Origin: Alcanivorax sp.
GTDB lineage: Bacteria > Pseudomonadota > Gammaproteobacteria > Pseudomonadales > Alcanivoracaceae
Assembly: GCF_017794965.1 (NCBI RefSeq)
Contig: NZ_CP051240.1
Span: forward strand, 3,100,001-3,164,000
Length of the DNA stretch: 64,000 nt
Direction of reading: 5' to 3'
Shown here: positions 50,808 through 60,265 of the stretch, piece after piece
How the letters are laid out: each line of letters begins with the position of its first letter
How positions within the stretch are numbered: the stretch's first letter is position 1
Notes under the pieces: generated by a model
Seen by the model: the letters and a program-made list of their open reading frames with translations, nothing else
Told to the model about the DNA's origin: nothing
Databases searched by the model: none
Translations under genes and position numbers: made by a program

Positions 50808-52697
50808 TTACTCTTCTGATACCTGCACTTCGTACACAGCGGTGGAACCGCTGACCTCGTGCCCCACCACCAGCAGCGGCTCTCCGCTGGGTGAATCTTC
50901 ACCACTGATGAAGACCAGCCCTTCCGGCCCCAGATCACCGTAGCCATCCAGGTTGCCTGCATCCGGGTCCACGTCCCAGGTATTACGGCTATTCAGGTAA
51001 TCCTGGAACACCGGCGCTTCAGGGCCGGTGATGTCGTAGACCAGGATCCCCCCCATGCGCTCCAGGCCCAGGAACAGGAATGCCTGTTCGCCGATCATAC
51101 CGATGGTCAGACCTTCCGGCTCCGGCCCCTTGGCATCGCTACGGCTGTCCAGGGAATCCCCTTCGTCATGGCCGGTGTTGAAGTAGTCCGCACAGGGAAT
51201 GGCGCGGTCCACACCCAACATGCACTCTGTGCTGGCCAGGAACTGCTCAATGGCATCACCGCTGTCGAACACCAGGCCACCGTTTTCATCCCATACGGAG
51301 AAGGAACGGCCGCCATAGCTGTACAGCTTGTCGTACATGAGGCGATCACCCGCTGCATCTTCCACACCGGCATCGGTGTACATCACCGGATTGCCCGACG
51401 CATCGGTCTTGTAACCGGCCGTCCAGGTAATGTTCAGACGCCCCAGCACATCGTCCTCACGGCAGTCGCCGGGATCACCCGCGGTGGCACCGCAGTAGCC
51501 GAAGATAGCAGGGTCAAGCAGAGCGCCGGCTGCCAGATCACGCAACTGCGGGGGCATGTCATCGCCACAACGACGGTCAAAACCGCTGGCATGCACCAGA
51601 TGCTTGACGCGCCATTCCTCCACGAAGCCCTGGCTGGCATCCGGCTCACAGAGCACGGGCGGGGCGACCGAATCGTCTGCTTCCTCACCCCAGTAGGCAT
51701 CATTATCTTCGCCCCAGGCGCGGGCATCCCCTTCATTGGCGGTGACCAGATAGGTGCTGCCAGCCGCTGTATAGGCATGGATGGCATCCGGCTGGTAGAG
51801 ACCTACCACTCCCGGCCAGGTCTTGATGTTGATGATTTCGTCATCATCGCTGGCATCCATCCCGAAACCCTCCACGCTGCGGTCGATTTCACCCAGCGGC
51901 AGCACATCGGTCACGGTGGCACTGGCCACATCCAGCTTGGCCATTGCATTGTTTTCCTGCAGTGCCACCCAGGCAGTGGCGCCATCGTCAGACACGGCGA
52001 TGTATTCCGGTTCCAGATCCTGGGCCACCGTAGCGTTGGGGCCATAAATGCGCACCCCTTGAGACATCAGGCTGTCCTTCTGGGCATTGAAGGCCGTGAA
52101 GTCCGCCGTGCTGACAGTCAGGTTATCCAGGTCGCTGATATCCACCACGCTGATGGAGCCTTCCGGGTCTACACTGTAGTCATCGCTGGGCTCGCCTTCA
52201 TTGGCGGTCATCACCGTTGCGCTATCGGGCGTGAAGGTAATCATGTCCGGCTGGGCGCCCACCTGGATGCTGTTAATCAGACTCAGATCGGATGCCTGAT
52301 ACAGGGCCACGTAACCATTATCGGTCTTGGGGTCGGCTTCAACGGCAATCGCCACCAGACCATCCTGTACGGCAACGCTGTTAACCTCGGCACCGGCGGC
52401 TATCGCGGATACATTGATGCTGCCGATCTTGACCGGTGCAGCAGGGTCACTCAGATCCAGCACGTCCAGCTCCCCGGCTTCAGCATTCACCACGAACAGA
52501 CGTTGGCTGGCAGCATCATAGGCGGGAATTTCCGCGGCGGATTCATCCAGCAGGCCGGTCTTGTAGCTACCCAACCAGCTCAGCTTGACGCTGGCGCTGG
52601 CACCGCTGTCGGTGTTGTCATCGTTGTCGTCGCCGCCACAGGCGGTGAGGGCAGCCGCCATGACCAGACAGCCCCCCAAAGTCACAATACGTCGCAT
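50808..52697 (-). CDS. Choice-of-anchor I-like lipoprotein
   Basis: A 629-residue lipoprotein with a signal peptide ending at LTACGGD and an Asp/Ser-rich linker. The body resembles choice-of-anchor I proteins and esterase-like surface proteins, with beta-propeller-like segments: LFVVNAEAGELDVLDLSDP, VNSVAVQDGLVAIAVE, TFTPDSATVMTANEGEPSDDY and LVTANEGDARAWG. Enzymatic activity is not certain. The start at 52697 fits the signal peptide; a start four codons upstream is possible. Confidence 0.78.
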   Translation of the reverse strand: MRRIVTLGGCLVMAAALTACGGDDNDDNTDSGASASVKLSWLGSYKTGLLDESAAEIPAYDAASQRLFVVNAEAGELDVLDLSDPAAPVKIGSINVSAIAAGAEVNSVAVQDGLVAIAVEADPKTDNGYVALYQASDLSLINSIQVGAQPDMITFTPDSATVMTANEGEPSDDYSVDPEGSISVVDISDLDNLTVSTADFTAFNAQKDSLMSQGVRIYGPNATVAQDLEPEYIAVSDDGATAWVALQENNAMAKLDVASATVTDVLPLGEIDRSVEGFGMDASDDDEIINIKTWPGVVGLYQPDAIHAYTAAGSTYLVTANEGDARAWGEDNDAYWGEEADDSVAPPVLCEPDASQGFVEEWRVKHLVHASGFDRRCGDDMPPQLRDLAAGALLDPAIFGYCGATAGDPGDCREDDVLGRLNITWTAGYKTDASGNPVMYTDAGVEDAAGDRLMYDKLYSYGGRSFSVWDENGGLVFDSGDAIEQFLASTECMLGVDRAIPCADYFNTGHDEGDSLDSRSDAKGPEPEGLTIGMIGEQAFLFLGLERMGGILVYDITGPEAPVFQDYLNSRNTWDVDPDAGNLDGYGDLGPEGLVFISGEDSPSGEPLLVVGHEVSGSTAVYEVQVSEE

Positions 52698-52833
52698 GGT
52701 TGTCCCCACTTCTGTTCTTGATTCGGACCGGAATAGGTGCGCGACAGTATGGTGTGGGGATTATTGCATCAGAGCGTCGGAGAGATGACGGTTTAGAGGC
52801 AATAAGAGACGCAACATGCGAAGAGACAGGGGC

Positions 52834-52981
52834 AAGCTACAAGCTTCAAGCTGCAACGCGAGGACAGGTTTGTTGTTATTCCTGTACCTGTGTTACGCGA
52901 TCACAACTTGTGCGCGGCGCCGGCTGTCACTATTCCACTGCCCTGCCCGCGCCTTGTAGCTTGTAGCTTGTAGCTTGTAGC
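52834..52981. repeat. Heptad-arm cassette 14 (AAGCTNC type)
   Basis: The left arm is AAGCTAC, AAGCTTC, AAGCTGC, AACGCG (52834-52860). The right arm is four perfect TTGTAGC units (52954-52981), preceded by CGCGCC. It lies between the divergent promoter side of the lipoprotein gene and the end of a monooxygenase gene, 5 bp before the latter's stop. The rest of this 289-bp gap shows no gene. Confidence 0.82.
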
Positions 52982-52986
52982 TGACG

Positions 52987-54552
52987 TTATGCGGTTTCGT
53001 AATCGTCCTCGTTGAAGTCTGCCATCTGCGCCGCGTACTGGGTGGCAAAACCCGGGTACATGGTGGCGTTGAAGCCGTCTTCAGTGAGGTACCAGCTCTT
53101 GCAACCGGAATTCCAGTTGGTTCTGGCCAGCCGCTTTTGAATACCCTTGTTGTAGCGTTGCTGCACGTCCTCTTTCACATCCAGCACTTTCAGATCTCCG
53201 CCAACAATCTTGCGGATCCCCTTGAGCGCATACTCCAGCTGGGACTCCATGTAGACCAGCGCGGAGTTGTGACCCGGACCGGAATTGGGACCAAAGGTGA
53301 GGAACAGGTTCGGGTAGCCGGAAACATTAATGCTCTTGTAAGCCTGGGCGCCACCTTTCCATTCTTCCCCCATGACCTGGCCATCACGGCCAATCACCGG
53401 GAACGGCGTGCCGGCATTGCTCACATCAAACCCGGTTGCGAACACGATGCAGTCCACCTGATGCTCAATCCCTTCCACGGTGCGAATGCCTTTTTCGCTG
53501 ATCCGGGCAATGGGCCAGGTGATCAGCTTGGCATTGTCTTTCTGCAGGGCGGGATAGTAGTCATTGGAGATCAGTACCCGTTTGCAGCCAATGGTGAAAT
53601 CCGGGGTTAACTGACGCCGTAACCAGCGGTCTTTCACCTGGCGACGAAGATGCCACCTGCCAATTCGCTCGGCGATGCGGGTCAGCGGGGAGTTCCAGAT
53701 CACTGCCAGCGCCATACTCTCATGACTCCAGTAGAGCAGGTTTCGCATGGCCTGCTGGCTGGCCGGCACCTTGCGGAACAACAGCTTGTTCCATTCCGGG
53801 GTCGCAAAATCCGGGCGCGGCATCACCCACCCTGGCGTCCGCTGGAACACCTTCACATGCTTTGCCACCTTGACCAGTTCGGGAATGATCTGGATGCCAC
53901 TGGCCCCGGTACCGATCACCGCCACATTCTTGCCGGCAAAGTCGTAATCATGATCCCAGCGGGCGCTGTGAATCTTCTTGCCCTGGTAATCCTCGATACC
54001 GGTAATGGCCGGGAAGCTGCAGTTGGCCAGTGGCCCCTGCGCCATCACCGCCGCACGGCCGGTGAAAGTTTTTTTCTTGTCCGTGGTGGCGGTCCAGATC
54101 CCCCGCTTTTCGTCAAAACGCAGCTCCGCCACGTTCTGCTCAAAGCGGATATGTTTTTCCAGGCCAAACTCGGCCACCAAATGATGGACATAATCGAGAA
54201 TTTCTTCGCTGCCGGAAAAACTGCGTGACCAGTTGGGATTCGGTGCGAAGGAATAGGAATACAGGTTCGAGGGAATATCACAGGCAGCGCCCGGATACTG
54301 GTTATCCCGCCAGGTGCCCCCCACCGCGTTGCCACGTTCCAGAATAATGAAGTCTTCGATACCCGCCTGTTTGAGACGAATGGCCATGCCCAGACCGGCA
54401 AAGCCAGCACCGACAATCAGTACCGACACCGGTTTCTCGACCGGCTTCTTCCTGGTCGGGGCCTTGCGCGCAGCGGTCTTTCGCACCGCCGCCTTTTTCT
54501 TGCGAGCGGCCTTGGGTTTGGCTGGTTTTTTGGGATCTTGGGTCGTACTCAT
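52987..54552 (-). CDS. Flavin-containing (Baeyer-Villiger-type) monooxygenase with Lys/Ala/Pro-rich N-terminal tail
   Basis: A 521-residue flavoprotein. The first 42 residues are a highly basic tail rich in Lys, Ala, Pro and Arg, resembling histone H1-like bacterial tails. The core begins with an FAD-binding GAGFAG motif. The Baeyer-Villiger fingerprint is present as YQGKKIHSARW. A second Rossmann motif (GTGASG) binds NADPH. It follows a ferritin-like gene on the same strand and is probably in its operon. It may oxidise ketones or long-chain compounds; the tail is not needed for the known chemistry. Confidence 0.88.
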   Translation of the reverse strand: MSTTQDPKKPAKPKAARKKKAAVRKTAARKAPTRKKPVEKPVSVLIVGAGFAGLGMAIRLKQAGIEDFIILERGNAVGGTWRDNQYPGAACDIPSNLYSYSFAPNPNWSRSFSGSEEILDYVHHLVAEFGLEKHIRFEQNVAELRFDEKRGIWTATTDKKKTFTGRAAVMAQGPLANCSFPAITGIEDYQGKKIHSARWDHDYDFAGKNVAVIGTGASGIQIIPELVKVAKHVKVFQRTPGWVMPRPDFATPEWNKLLFRKVPASQQAMRNLLYWSHESMALAVIWNSPLTRIAERIGRWHLRRQVKDRWLRRQLTPDFTIGCKRVLISNDYYPALQKDNAKLITWPIARISEKGIRTVEGIEHQVDCIVFATGFDVSNAGTPFPVIGRDGQVMGEEWKGGAQAYKSINVSGYPNLFLTFGPNSGPGHNSALVYMESQLEYALKGIRKIVGGDLKVLDVKEDVQQRYNKGIQKRLARTNWNSGCKSWYLTEDGFNATMYPGFATQYAAQMADFNEDDYETA

Positions 54553-54577
54553 AACATTAAAACTCGTACAGGGTCGT

Positions 54578-54600
54578 GCCGCCCGGCGTGACCGGGCGGC
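54578..54600. promoter_or_regulatory. Hairpin between ferritin-like and monooxygenase genes
   Basis: GCCGCCCGG (54578-54586) and CCGGGCGGC (54592-54600) form a perfect 9-bp stem with a 5-nt loop. No T-run follows on the transcribed strand, so it is more likely an RNA stabiliser or processing site than a terminator. Confidence 0.5.
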
Positions 54601-54616
54601 AATACTGACATCAGGA

Positions 54617-55549
54617 TTAGCGTGTGGCGGTGGGCTCGTAGGTGAGTTCCTTCACCCAGGACGGCACCGCAGGCAGCGCCTTGCGCGGCACCCTGCCGGT
54701 GATTGCTACCAGGGCATCCACCGGGATGTGATACGCCTTGTTACTCCGGTTCACCATGATTCGACCGTGATGCTTGATCAGCTGGAACCAGGGGTTACGG
54801 CGGCCCTCTTCGGTCCGGCCACCAATACGCTCGAATTTCTGCATGGCCTTGTAGAGCTTTTCTTCCGGCAGCCCCATGGCAACCACGTTGTCGCGCATCT
54901 TGTTGAGCAGGGGCATATAAGAAGCAATACCAAGGATCAGTCTGGGATCCATCACCCGCGCCATCATCTGGGCCATCTTGATATAGGACGCACTGCGACC
55001 CTGCATCTCCATCACGGTAAAACCCACCCCCAGGTGACGGGATTCATCATCATTGATCTTCTCGAAGGCCTGGTGACAGACCGGGTCCTTCACCGTATCC
55101 AGCAGGAAGGTACACAAGGCGCCATCCAGGGCGATTTCCAGCATGGGCACCACCGTACCGAGCACATACACCGGCATCTCGTCGGCATAGCGGTCCAGCC
55201 ACTCGATAACGATGCGCAAGTTGATGTTGGGCTCGGGCAGCTCATCGCCGTCCAGCATGCCCCAGCGACGCATCAGGGCCATTTCTGCATTGGCGTGGCG
55301 CTGCTCTTCCGCGTGGAAGTAGGTGTAGATCTCACGCAGGTTATCCGTAGGGGCTTTCTTGGCCAGCGCCGCAAAAGCTCGGGCGCCTACATGCTCAATC
55401 CACATCAGATCGGCCATAAACTCTTTGAGCTTGGGCCATTGCTCTTCCGTGATCAGCTCCGCACCGGGTGCATCCCAGTCGATATCCGACAGGGCCCACT
55501 GTGTGCCTTTGATTTTTTCCAGCATTTTGTCCAGATCGATGGAAGCCAT
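54617..55549 (-). CDS. Ferritin-like di-iron protein
   Basis: A 310-residue mostly helical protein with two likely metal-ligand helices: EEQRHANAEMALMRRWG and DDESRHLGVGF, plus earlier Glu residues (WIEHVGAR). This Glu/ExxH pattern is that of ferritin-like di-iron oxidases and hydroxylases. No signal peptide is seen. It is transcribed with the monooxygenase gene downstream and divergently from a TetR gene, so the three probably form a regulated unit. The substrate is unknown. Confidence 0.75.
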   Translation of the reverse strand: MASIDLDKMLEKIKGTQWALSDIDWDAPGAELITEEQWPKLKEFMADLMWIEHVGARAFAALAKKAPTDNLREIYTYFHAEEQRHANAEMALMRRWGMLDGDELPEPNINLRIVIEWLDRYADEMPVYVLGTVVPMLEIALDGALCTFLLDTVKDPVCHQAFEKINDDESRHLGVGFTVMEMQGRSASYIKMAQMMARVMDPRLILGIASYMPLLNKMRDNVVAMGLPEEKLYKAMQKFERIGGRTEEGRRNPWFQLIKHHGRIMVNRSNKAYHIPVDALVAITGRVPRKALPAVPSWVKELTYEPTATR

Positions 55550-55626
55550 GATGTCTCTCCAAAACGATGATTCGCACTTGCGTCCACAAGCGGATTAATG
55601 TCACATTGCCTGATGTTAAGATAAAG

Positions 55627-55640
55627 CGAATGCTCGTTCG
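55627..55640. promoter_or_regulatory. Candidate TetR operator
   Basis: CGAATGCTCGTTCG is an imperfect palindrome (CGAAYG facing CRTTCG) in the 110-bp divergent region between the ferritin-like and TetR genes. It lies 20 bp before the TetR ATG, a usual place for self-repression. Confidence 0.45.
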
Positions 55641-55659
55641 GATTCAATTCGGATATCTC

Positions 55660-56268
55660 ATGGCCAGAAAACCCAAACAACAACGCTCCAAAGCCACCGT
55701 GGACGCCATCGTTCAGGCCACCATGATGGCCATTGCCGATCACGGTCCCGCCGCGATTACCGCCCGGCAAATCGCCGAAACCGCAGGGATTGGCGTGGGC
55801 TCCCTGTATGAATACTTCGAGGACAAGGACGCCATCATTCATGCTGCCAGCGTCCGTTTCGTGGAAGACACCGTTGGGATGATCAAACCGCTGGTCCCGG
55901 AACTGGTCAAAATGGACATCCGCAGCGCCATCAAGCTGTTGCTGTTCAGATTTCGGGAGTTTCTGGAGGAGAATAACCAGCTCTATCTGAAATGCGCCCG
56001 CCACGCTTTCACCATGGATATGGTGGTTTATCAGGAGCCAGTAAACCGGGCACTGATGGATTTCTTCACCCAGTATCTGATGCACCACCCGGAGCTGCTG
56101 AAGCTGCCCAATATCCCCACCGTGGCGTATTTCTATATCAATGGCGGGGTCTTCACTGTGGTCCGCCACCTGTGCGAAGACGAACCCATGCAGACCTTCG
56201 AAGAGCTGGCAGAGGTGTTCGGTGATGTGCTGGCCAGCTATACGGAACGAAAGCTGGAGACGCTGTAG
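55660..56268 (+). CDS. TetR-family transcriptional regulator
   Basis: A 202-residue regulator. The N-terminal helix-turn-helix (about 10-55) has AAITARQIAETAGIGVGSLYEYFEDKDAII, typical of TetR. The rest is a helical ligand-binding domain. The ATG at 55660 gives the normal start; longer frames add no family similarity. Its divergent position suggests it represses the ferritin-like/monooxygenase operon and itself. Confidence 0.88.
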   Translation: MARKPKQQRSKATVDAIVQATMMAIADHGPAAITARQIAETAGIGVGSLYEYFEDKDAIIHAASVRFVEDTVGMIKPLVPELVKMDIRSAIKLLLFRFREFLEENNQLYLKCARHAFTMDMVVYQEPVNRALMDFFTQYLMHHPELLKLPNIPTVAYFYINGGVFTVVRHLCEDEPMQTFEELAEVFGDVLASYTERKLETL

Positions 56269-56273
56269 AGGCG

Positions 56274-56426
56274 AGTTGAAAGTTCAAAGTTTAAAGTTCA
56301 AACGCGACAGGCGTTGAATTGTGTCGCGATGCCATGCCCGCGGTTACCGGTAATCTCGCGGGCAGAAAGGTTCCGAACCCGACAAGCTTGACCGCGCTTT
56401 TCAACTTTGAACTTTAAACTTTCAAC
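56274..56426. repeat. Heptad-arm cassette 15 (AGTTNAA type)
   Basis: The left arm (56274-56302) and right arm (56398-56426) each have four AGTTNAA-type units and pair except at three variable positions. CGCG closes both inner ends. The middle has TGCCCGCG (56335-56342) facing CGCGGGCA (56357-56364). It begins 6 bp after the TetR stop. Confidence 0.88.
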
Positions 56427-56538
56427 TCAGCTCCTGAATCATCCCGCCAGCAACCTGGTGAATGTGACCCCCGACACAGGCATGCGCCCCGCCACCCGCC
56501 TACACTGAGCCTTCGCCTCCAGGGAAAGGAGCGGAATC

Positions 56539-57753
56539 ATGGTTTGTCCACGCTTATGCCTGCTCGGCTATCTGACTACCCTTACCATAACAACCAGCGC
56601 CCAGAACTGGCACGTCCCTCATCCGTGGCGCAGCGAGGCCGTGGTCACGGGGAGGGCCAATGACTACGGTGACGAGTATTTTCTGCACGCTTTCAGTTAC
56701 CGCCATATTCAAGCGCATCCCTCCCCTGTCGAAGAAGGCATCCGCGGTACCGGCGGCAGCCTGACCAGCGACCGCCTCTATCTGGATTTTCGTTATCTGC
56801 AACGTTTTCAGTTCGATAACCCTGACCAGGCCTTTGTGCTGGATATACAGCGTGGTGAAGATTTCGATGGCAGTTATGACCGGCAGTTGGTGGGCTTTCA
56901 GCAAACCCTGGCACAACGCTGGGAGCTTTCCCTGCAAGGGGATGTATTCAATGCCAAGTCACTCAGCGATATATATTTCGGCGTCCGTCGCCATCACGGC
57001 AATGGCAGTTGGCTACAGGTTAACTGGGTGCTCCCCAACGCCTATTTCAATGACAAGACCGACACGGACAGCGAAATCATCACCCGCCCGCAAACCCTGT
57101 TTCTGCAATGGCACCAGCAAACCAGCGCAGAAGACAGCATGACCCTTTCACTCAACCACTCGCCGGAATCCACGCTGAATGACCGTGCGCAAGGCGACCA
57201 GGTTTCCAGTGAGCAAAGCCGGCTGGCCCTGCGATTGCGCAAGACGACAGCCGACTGGCAATGGCAGACCGAGCTGAAAGGGGAGCGAACCCGTCGCACC
57301 CACCAACTGATTGAACGACCGCAGGTTGAGCCTTTCCGTCGCGACATGGGCGCCGTTTCCCTCAGCGCCCGTTATCGCAAACACCCACTTCAGCCCATGC
57401 TCGGCGCGCACTACTTCTGGCTCAAGGAGTCGGGATGGTTTGGAAGAAGCCTGGATGGCACCGCCCGTATCGAACGCCGGGAGCCATTATTATTCGGCAG
57501 CATCTCCTGGCGACTCACCCGTAGCCAGACGCTCTCCCCAACCGTTTATCTGAGTTGGCCAACGGTGCAGCAGACCGTAACCAACACTCGCTGGAGTGAC
57601 CGGGATGAGAATGGCTTCATCGGCAAATTGAGCCTGCCCTGGCAGATTCTGGTATCCCGTGAGCATGGCGCGGTCCTGAGTATCGTGCCTTCCTTGCGCC
57701 TGCACCGCCTTGCTTTTGGCGGAGGAAATCTGCAGTTGCACTGGCCGTTGTAG
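56539..57753 (+). CDS. Putative outer-membrane beta-barrel protein
   Basis: A 404-residue protein with a short signal-like start (LCLLGYLTTLTITTSA) and a body of alternating polar and hydrophobic strands rich in aromatic residues, for example LYLDFRYLQRFQF, WELSLQGDVFNAK, GAVSLSARYRKHPLQPMLGAHYFW, ending in LQLHWPL. This pattern suggests a beta-barrel of the outer membrane. No family is recognised. It stands alone between the TetR cassette and almA. Confidence 0.6.
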   Translation: MVCPRLCLLGYLTTLTITTSAQNWHVPHPWRSEAVVTGRANDYGDEYFLHAFSYRHIQAHPSPVEEGIRGTGGSLTSDRLYLDFRYLQRFQFDNPDQAFVLDIQRGEDFDGSYDRQLVGFQQTLAQRWELSLQGDVFNAKSLSDIYFGVRRHHGNGSWLQVNWVLPNAYFNDKTDTDSEIITRPQTLFLQWHQQTSAEDSMTLSLNHSPESTLNDRAQGDQVSSEQSRLALRLRKTTADWQWQTELKGERTRRTHQLIERPQVEPFRRDMGAVSLSARYRKHPLQPMLGAHYFWLKESGWFGRSLDGTARIERREPLLFGSISWRLTRSQTLSPTVYLSWPTVQQTVTNTRWSDRDENGFIGKLSLPWQILVSREHGAVLSIVPSLRLHRLAFGGGNLQLHWPL

Positions 57754-57768
57754 GAGGAGGCCGTCGAA

Positions 57769-57943
57769 AGTTCACAGTGAAACGTTAAAAAGCCCGACGC
57801 AGGACTTCATCCCTTTCTTTTGCGTGTTGCCTGATGCATGAAGCGTGTTGCGGCCGCAGAGCGGCCAACAAAAAAGCCGCCCCCGTTTCCGGAGGCGGCC
57901 TTGTCTTTTACTCACAACTGGAAGCTGATAGCTCGCAGCTTTT
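57769..57943. repeat. Composite heptad region with three heptad families
   Basis: In order: AGTTCAC, AGTGAAA, CGTTAAA (57769-57789); GCGTGTT, GCCTGAT, GCATGAA, GCGTGTT, GCGG (about 57821-57852); and AGCTGAT, AGCTCGC, AGCTTTT (57923-57943). No two form a good pair. The last ends at the almA stop. This looks like a cassette rebuilt from parts of others. Confidence 0.5.
57874..57910. terminator. Terminator between barrel protein and almA
   Basis: AAAAAAGCCGCC with GGCGGC at 57870-57899 forms a GC stem (one mismatch) with A-run before and T-rich sequence after (TTGTCTTTTA), able to terminate transcription from both sides. Confidence 0.65.
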
Positions 57944-59442
57944 TAAGCGCCGAGCAGCGACGCCACCAGCCCTTTCTTCTTCACCGGCTTGAAGTCACTG
58001 AACTCAAGCACATCATCTTCCACGCTGCCAAAGCGCAGCCGCGGCAGGTCGTAGAAGTAATTCTGCACGACCTGCCAGGGGGCACGGGAGCCCTGACGGG
58101 GGAGCTCATTATTGGCGCGCTGGATGTAGCCGGACTGCATGCCGAGGAAGTTTTCTTCGCTCTGGCAACCTTCCTTGTCACGGGGGATCACAACCTGGGC
58201 CCCGGTCTTGTCCATGTGGTTGAGCACACGGCAGACGTATTCGCACACCAGATCAGCCTTCAGGGTCCAGGAAGAATTGGTATAGCCGAAAATCATGGCC
58301 ATATTGGGGATATCCTTGAGCATGGATCCCTTGTAAACCATGGTCTCGCTGGGATGCACCGGCTTGCCATCGACGGTGCCCTGAATACCTCCCAGCATCT
58401 GGATGTTCAGGCCGGTGGCGGTAATGATGATGTCCGCTTCCAGCTCTTTACCGGATTTCAGCAAAATGCCGTTTTCAGTGAAGTGATCAATGTGATCGGT
58501 CACCACCTGGGACTTGCCCTCGCGCAGGCTCTTGAACAGATCACCATTGGGCACCGCACAGAGACGCTCTTCCCAGGGGTTATAGCTGGGACGGAAATGA
58601 GTCATGTCAAAGTCATCACCCAGCTGGCGGCGGGCAGCAGCCAGCAGTGCGCGACGCACCAGCTTTGGCCGCTGCTGGGCCAGCTTGAAGACCAGACGCT
58701 GAATGCCGATATTACGTGCCCGAGCCATGCGATACACCGCCGTATTGGGCAGGAACCGGCGCAGCCCGACCGAAATCTGGTCCACCTCCGGCACGGTGGC
58801 CACGTAAGTGGGAGAGCGCTGCAACATGGTCACGTTGGCCCCCTTGGCTGCCATGGCCGGCACCAGCGTCACCGCCGTCGCACCGGAGCCAATCACCACC
58901 ACTTTCTTGCCCGCATACTGCAGATCTTCAGGCCAGTGCTGGGGGTGAATAATCTGGCCCTTGAAGTTTTCCTCACCGGGAAAATCGGGACGGTAGCCCT
59001 GATCGTAGTTGTAGTAGCCGGTACAGGAAAACAGAAAGTTGGCAGTGTAGCTGTCCTTCTTGCCGGTTTTCTCGTCGGTGGTTTCCACGTTCCAACACTT
59101 GTCGGCACTGGACCAGTCCGCCTTGATCACCTTTTTCCCGAAACGGATATGGCGAGGCACCCCGTGCTCGTTGGCAGCCTCTTCCACGTACTCACGAATG
59201 GAGGCGCCATCGGCCAGCACCTTGGCCCGGTTCCAGGGCTTGAAACCATAACCCAGGGTGGACATGTCGGAATCGGAACGGATGCCCGGGTATTTGAACA
59301 GATCCCAGGTGCCGCCGATACGCTCGCGACGTTCGAGGATCGCATAGGTGTGATTCGGGCATTTACGGGTCAAGTGAACCGCGGCGTCGATACCGGACAA
59401 GCCAGCCCCGACGATCAGTACATCAAAATGGTTATTGGACAT
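57943..59442 (-). CDS. almA: AlmA-type long-chain alkane monooxygenase
   Basis: A 499-residue flavin-binding monooxygenase. The FAD motif GAGLSG is at residues 12-17. RRERIGGTWDLFKYPGIRSDSDMSTLGYGFKPW closely matches AlmA of Acinetobacter and Alcanivorax, which oxidise alkanes beyond about C30. The Baeyer-Villiger-type fingerprint FKGQIIHPQHW and an NADPH-binding GSGATA follow. It complements the AlkB enzymes at 27-31 kb, which take shorter chains. It is transcribed alone. Confidence 0.92.
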   Translation of the reverse strand: MSNNHFDVLIVGAGLSGIDAAVHLTRKCPNHTYAILERRERIGGTWDLFKYPGIRSDSDMSTLGYGFKPWNRAKVLADGASIREYVEEAANEHGVPRHIRFGKKVIKADWSSADKCWNVETTDEKTGKKDSYTANFLFSCTGYYNYDQGYRPDFPGEENFKGQIIHPQHWPEDLQYAGKKVVVIGSGATAVTLVPAMAAKGANVTMLQRSPTYVATVPEVDQISVGLRRFLPNTAVYRMARARNIGIQRLVFKLAQQRPKLVRRALLAAARRQLGDDFDMTHFRPSYNPWEERLCAVPNGDLFKSLREGKSQVVTDHIDHFTENGILLKSGKELEADIIITATGLNIQMLGGIQGTVDGKPVHPSETMVYKGSMLKDIPNMAMIFGYTNSSWTLKADLVCEYVCRVLNHMDKTGAQVVIPRDKEGCQSEENFLGMQSGYIQRANNELPRQGSRAPWQVVQNYFYDLPRLRFGSVEDDVLEFSDFKPVKKKGLVASLLGA

Positions 59443-59693
59443 TATTCTTTACCTCCGACAGCACGCTGCCTGGTCGCAACTGCAAACACTTACATTGGCC
59501 AATGGCACAATTAACTTTCAGCAAGAATAACCGTACCCGCCGGTAGGGAAAAGGCCAGAATGGGCCGATTATTGGCCGCAGAGACGGCGAAAACTGCCGC
59601 TAGAGACCTGAAAGGTGGCGCACTTGGGACATAAAGAGAGGAGAGGACAGGGACCGGCAGGCCTCGGCAAGCCCGGCCAACAGCCCGGCAGGG
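59443..59693. promoter_or_regulatory. Upstream region of almA
   Basis: ATTGGCCAAT (59494-59503), a perfect 10-bp palindrome, lies 52 bp before the almA ATG and may be an operator. No regulator gene is adjacent. No small gene is recognised in this 251-bp gap. Confidence 0.4.
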
Positions 59694-60020
59694 TCAGTAT
59701 CTACCCTCATAGCGCTCAAGGCAGTCCAGCTTGTTGGCGGGAATCAGATAACCCAGCAGGCGTTGTTCACTGGCATGTTCATCATAGGCCCACAGCCGGC
59801 GATCATTGGCCACCTTGCGCGGCTGGTAGCTCAATCCCCGTTGCCGCAACAGCTTGTCCACCAGGGCATCACGCTGCCCATGACTGAGCTGCTGCCCCAT
59901 TTCCCGCACGCAATCCTCATATCCGGCAATGAGGGCGAACTGTTCCAGCGAGTAATGAAAACGCGGCGAACCTTGCCCCGTCAGCGGCAGCAATAGCAAG
60001 ACCGTGATCAGCACACGCAT
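59694..60020 (-). CDS. Small exported protein of unknown function
   Basis: A 108-residue protein with a signal-like N-terminus (MRVLITVLLLLPLTGQGS). The mature part has two Cys (EDCVREMG and LDCLERY) that may bond, and a central basic stretch. No family is recognised. Probably periplasmic. Confidence 0.55.
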   Translation of the reverse strand: MRVLITVLLLLPLTGQGSPRFHYSLEQFALIAGYEDCVREMGQQLSHGQRDALVDKLLRQRGLSYQPRKVANDRRLWAYDEHASEQRLLGYLIPANKLDCLERYEGRY

Positions 60021-60117
60021 GGCACTCCCCCTCTTCAGTCAAACCTTTACCTACACATCGATAGGCAATATGGCGCATATCGTAAACTATTGATATTACA
60101 GGAATTTCATAAAAAAG

Positions 60118-60148
60118 AGGTAAACGATTAATCATTCACGGTTTACCT
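60118..60148. terminator. AT-rich hairpin
   Basis: AGGTAAAC (60118-60125) and GTTTACCT (60141-60148), with A-run before and T-run after, form a bidirectional terminator-like structure upstream of the small membrane protein gene. Confidence 0.55.
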
Positions 60149-60265
60149 TTTTGTTTTGTGATCCTGTCGACACTGAAGTCAATTCACATTCTGTGATACT
60201 GGCGCTGGCTTCTCGGGGGAGGAGCCGGCTCCTGCCCAAAAAAGCAATATCACAAGGGGATCACC

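Noticed and set aside
51168..52721. 517-codon open frame opposite the choice-of-anchor lipoprotein gene
   Set aside because: It is antisense to a gene with a signal peptide and clear domain features; its composition is that of a reverse-strand shadow.
57838..59514. 558-codon open frame opposite almA
   Set aside because: almA is certain from its motifs; the opposite frame is His/Gly/Thr-rich without recognisable domains.
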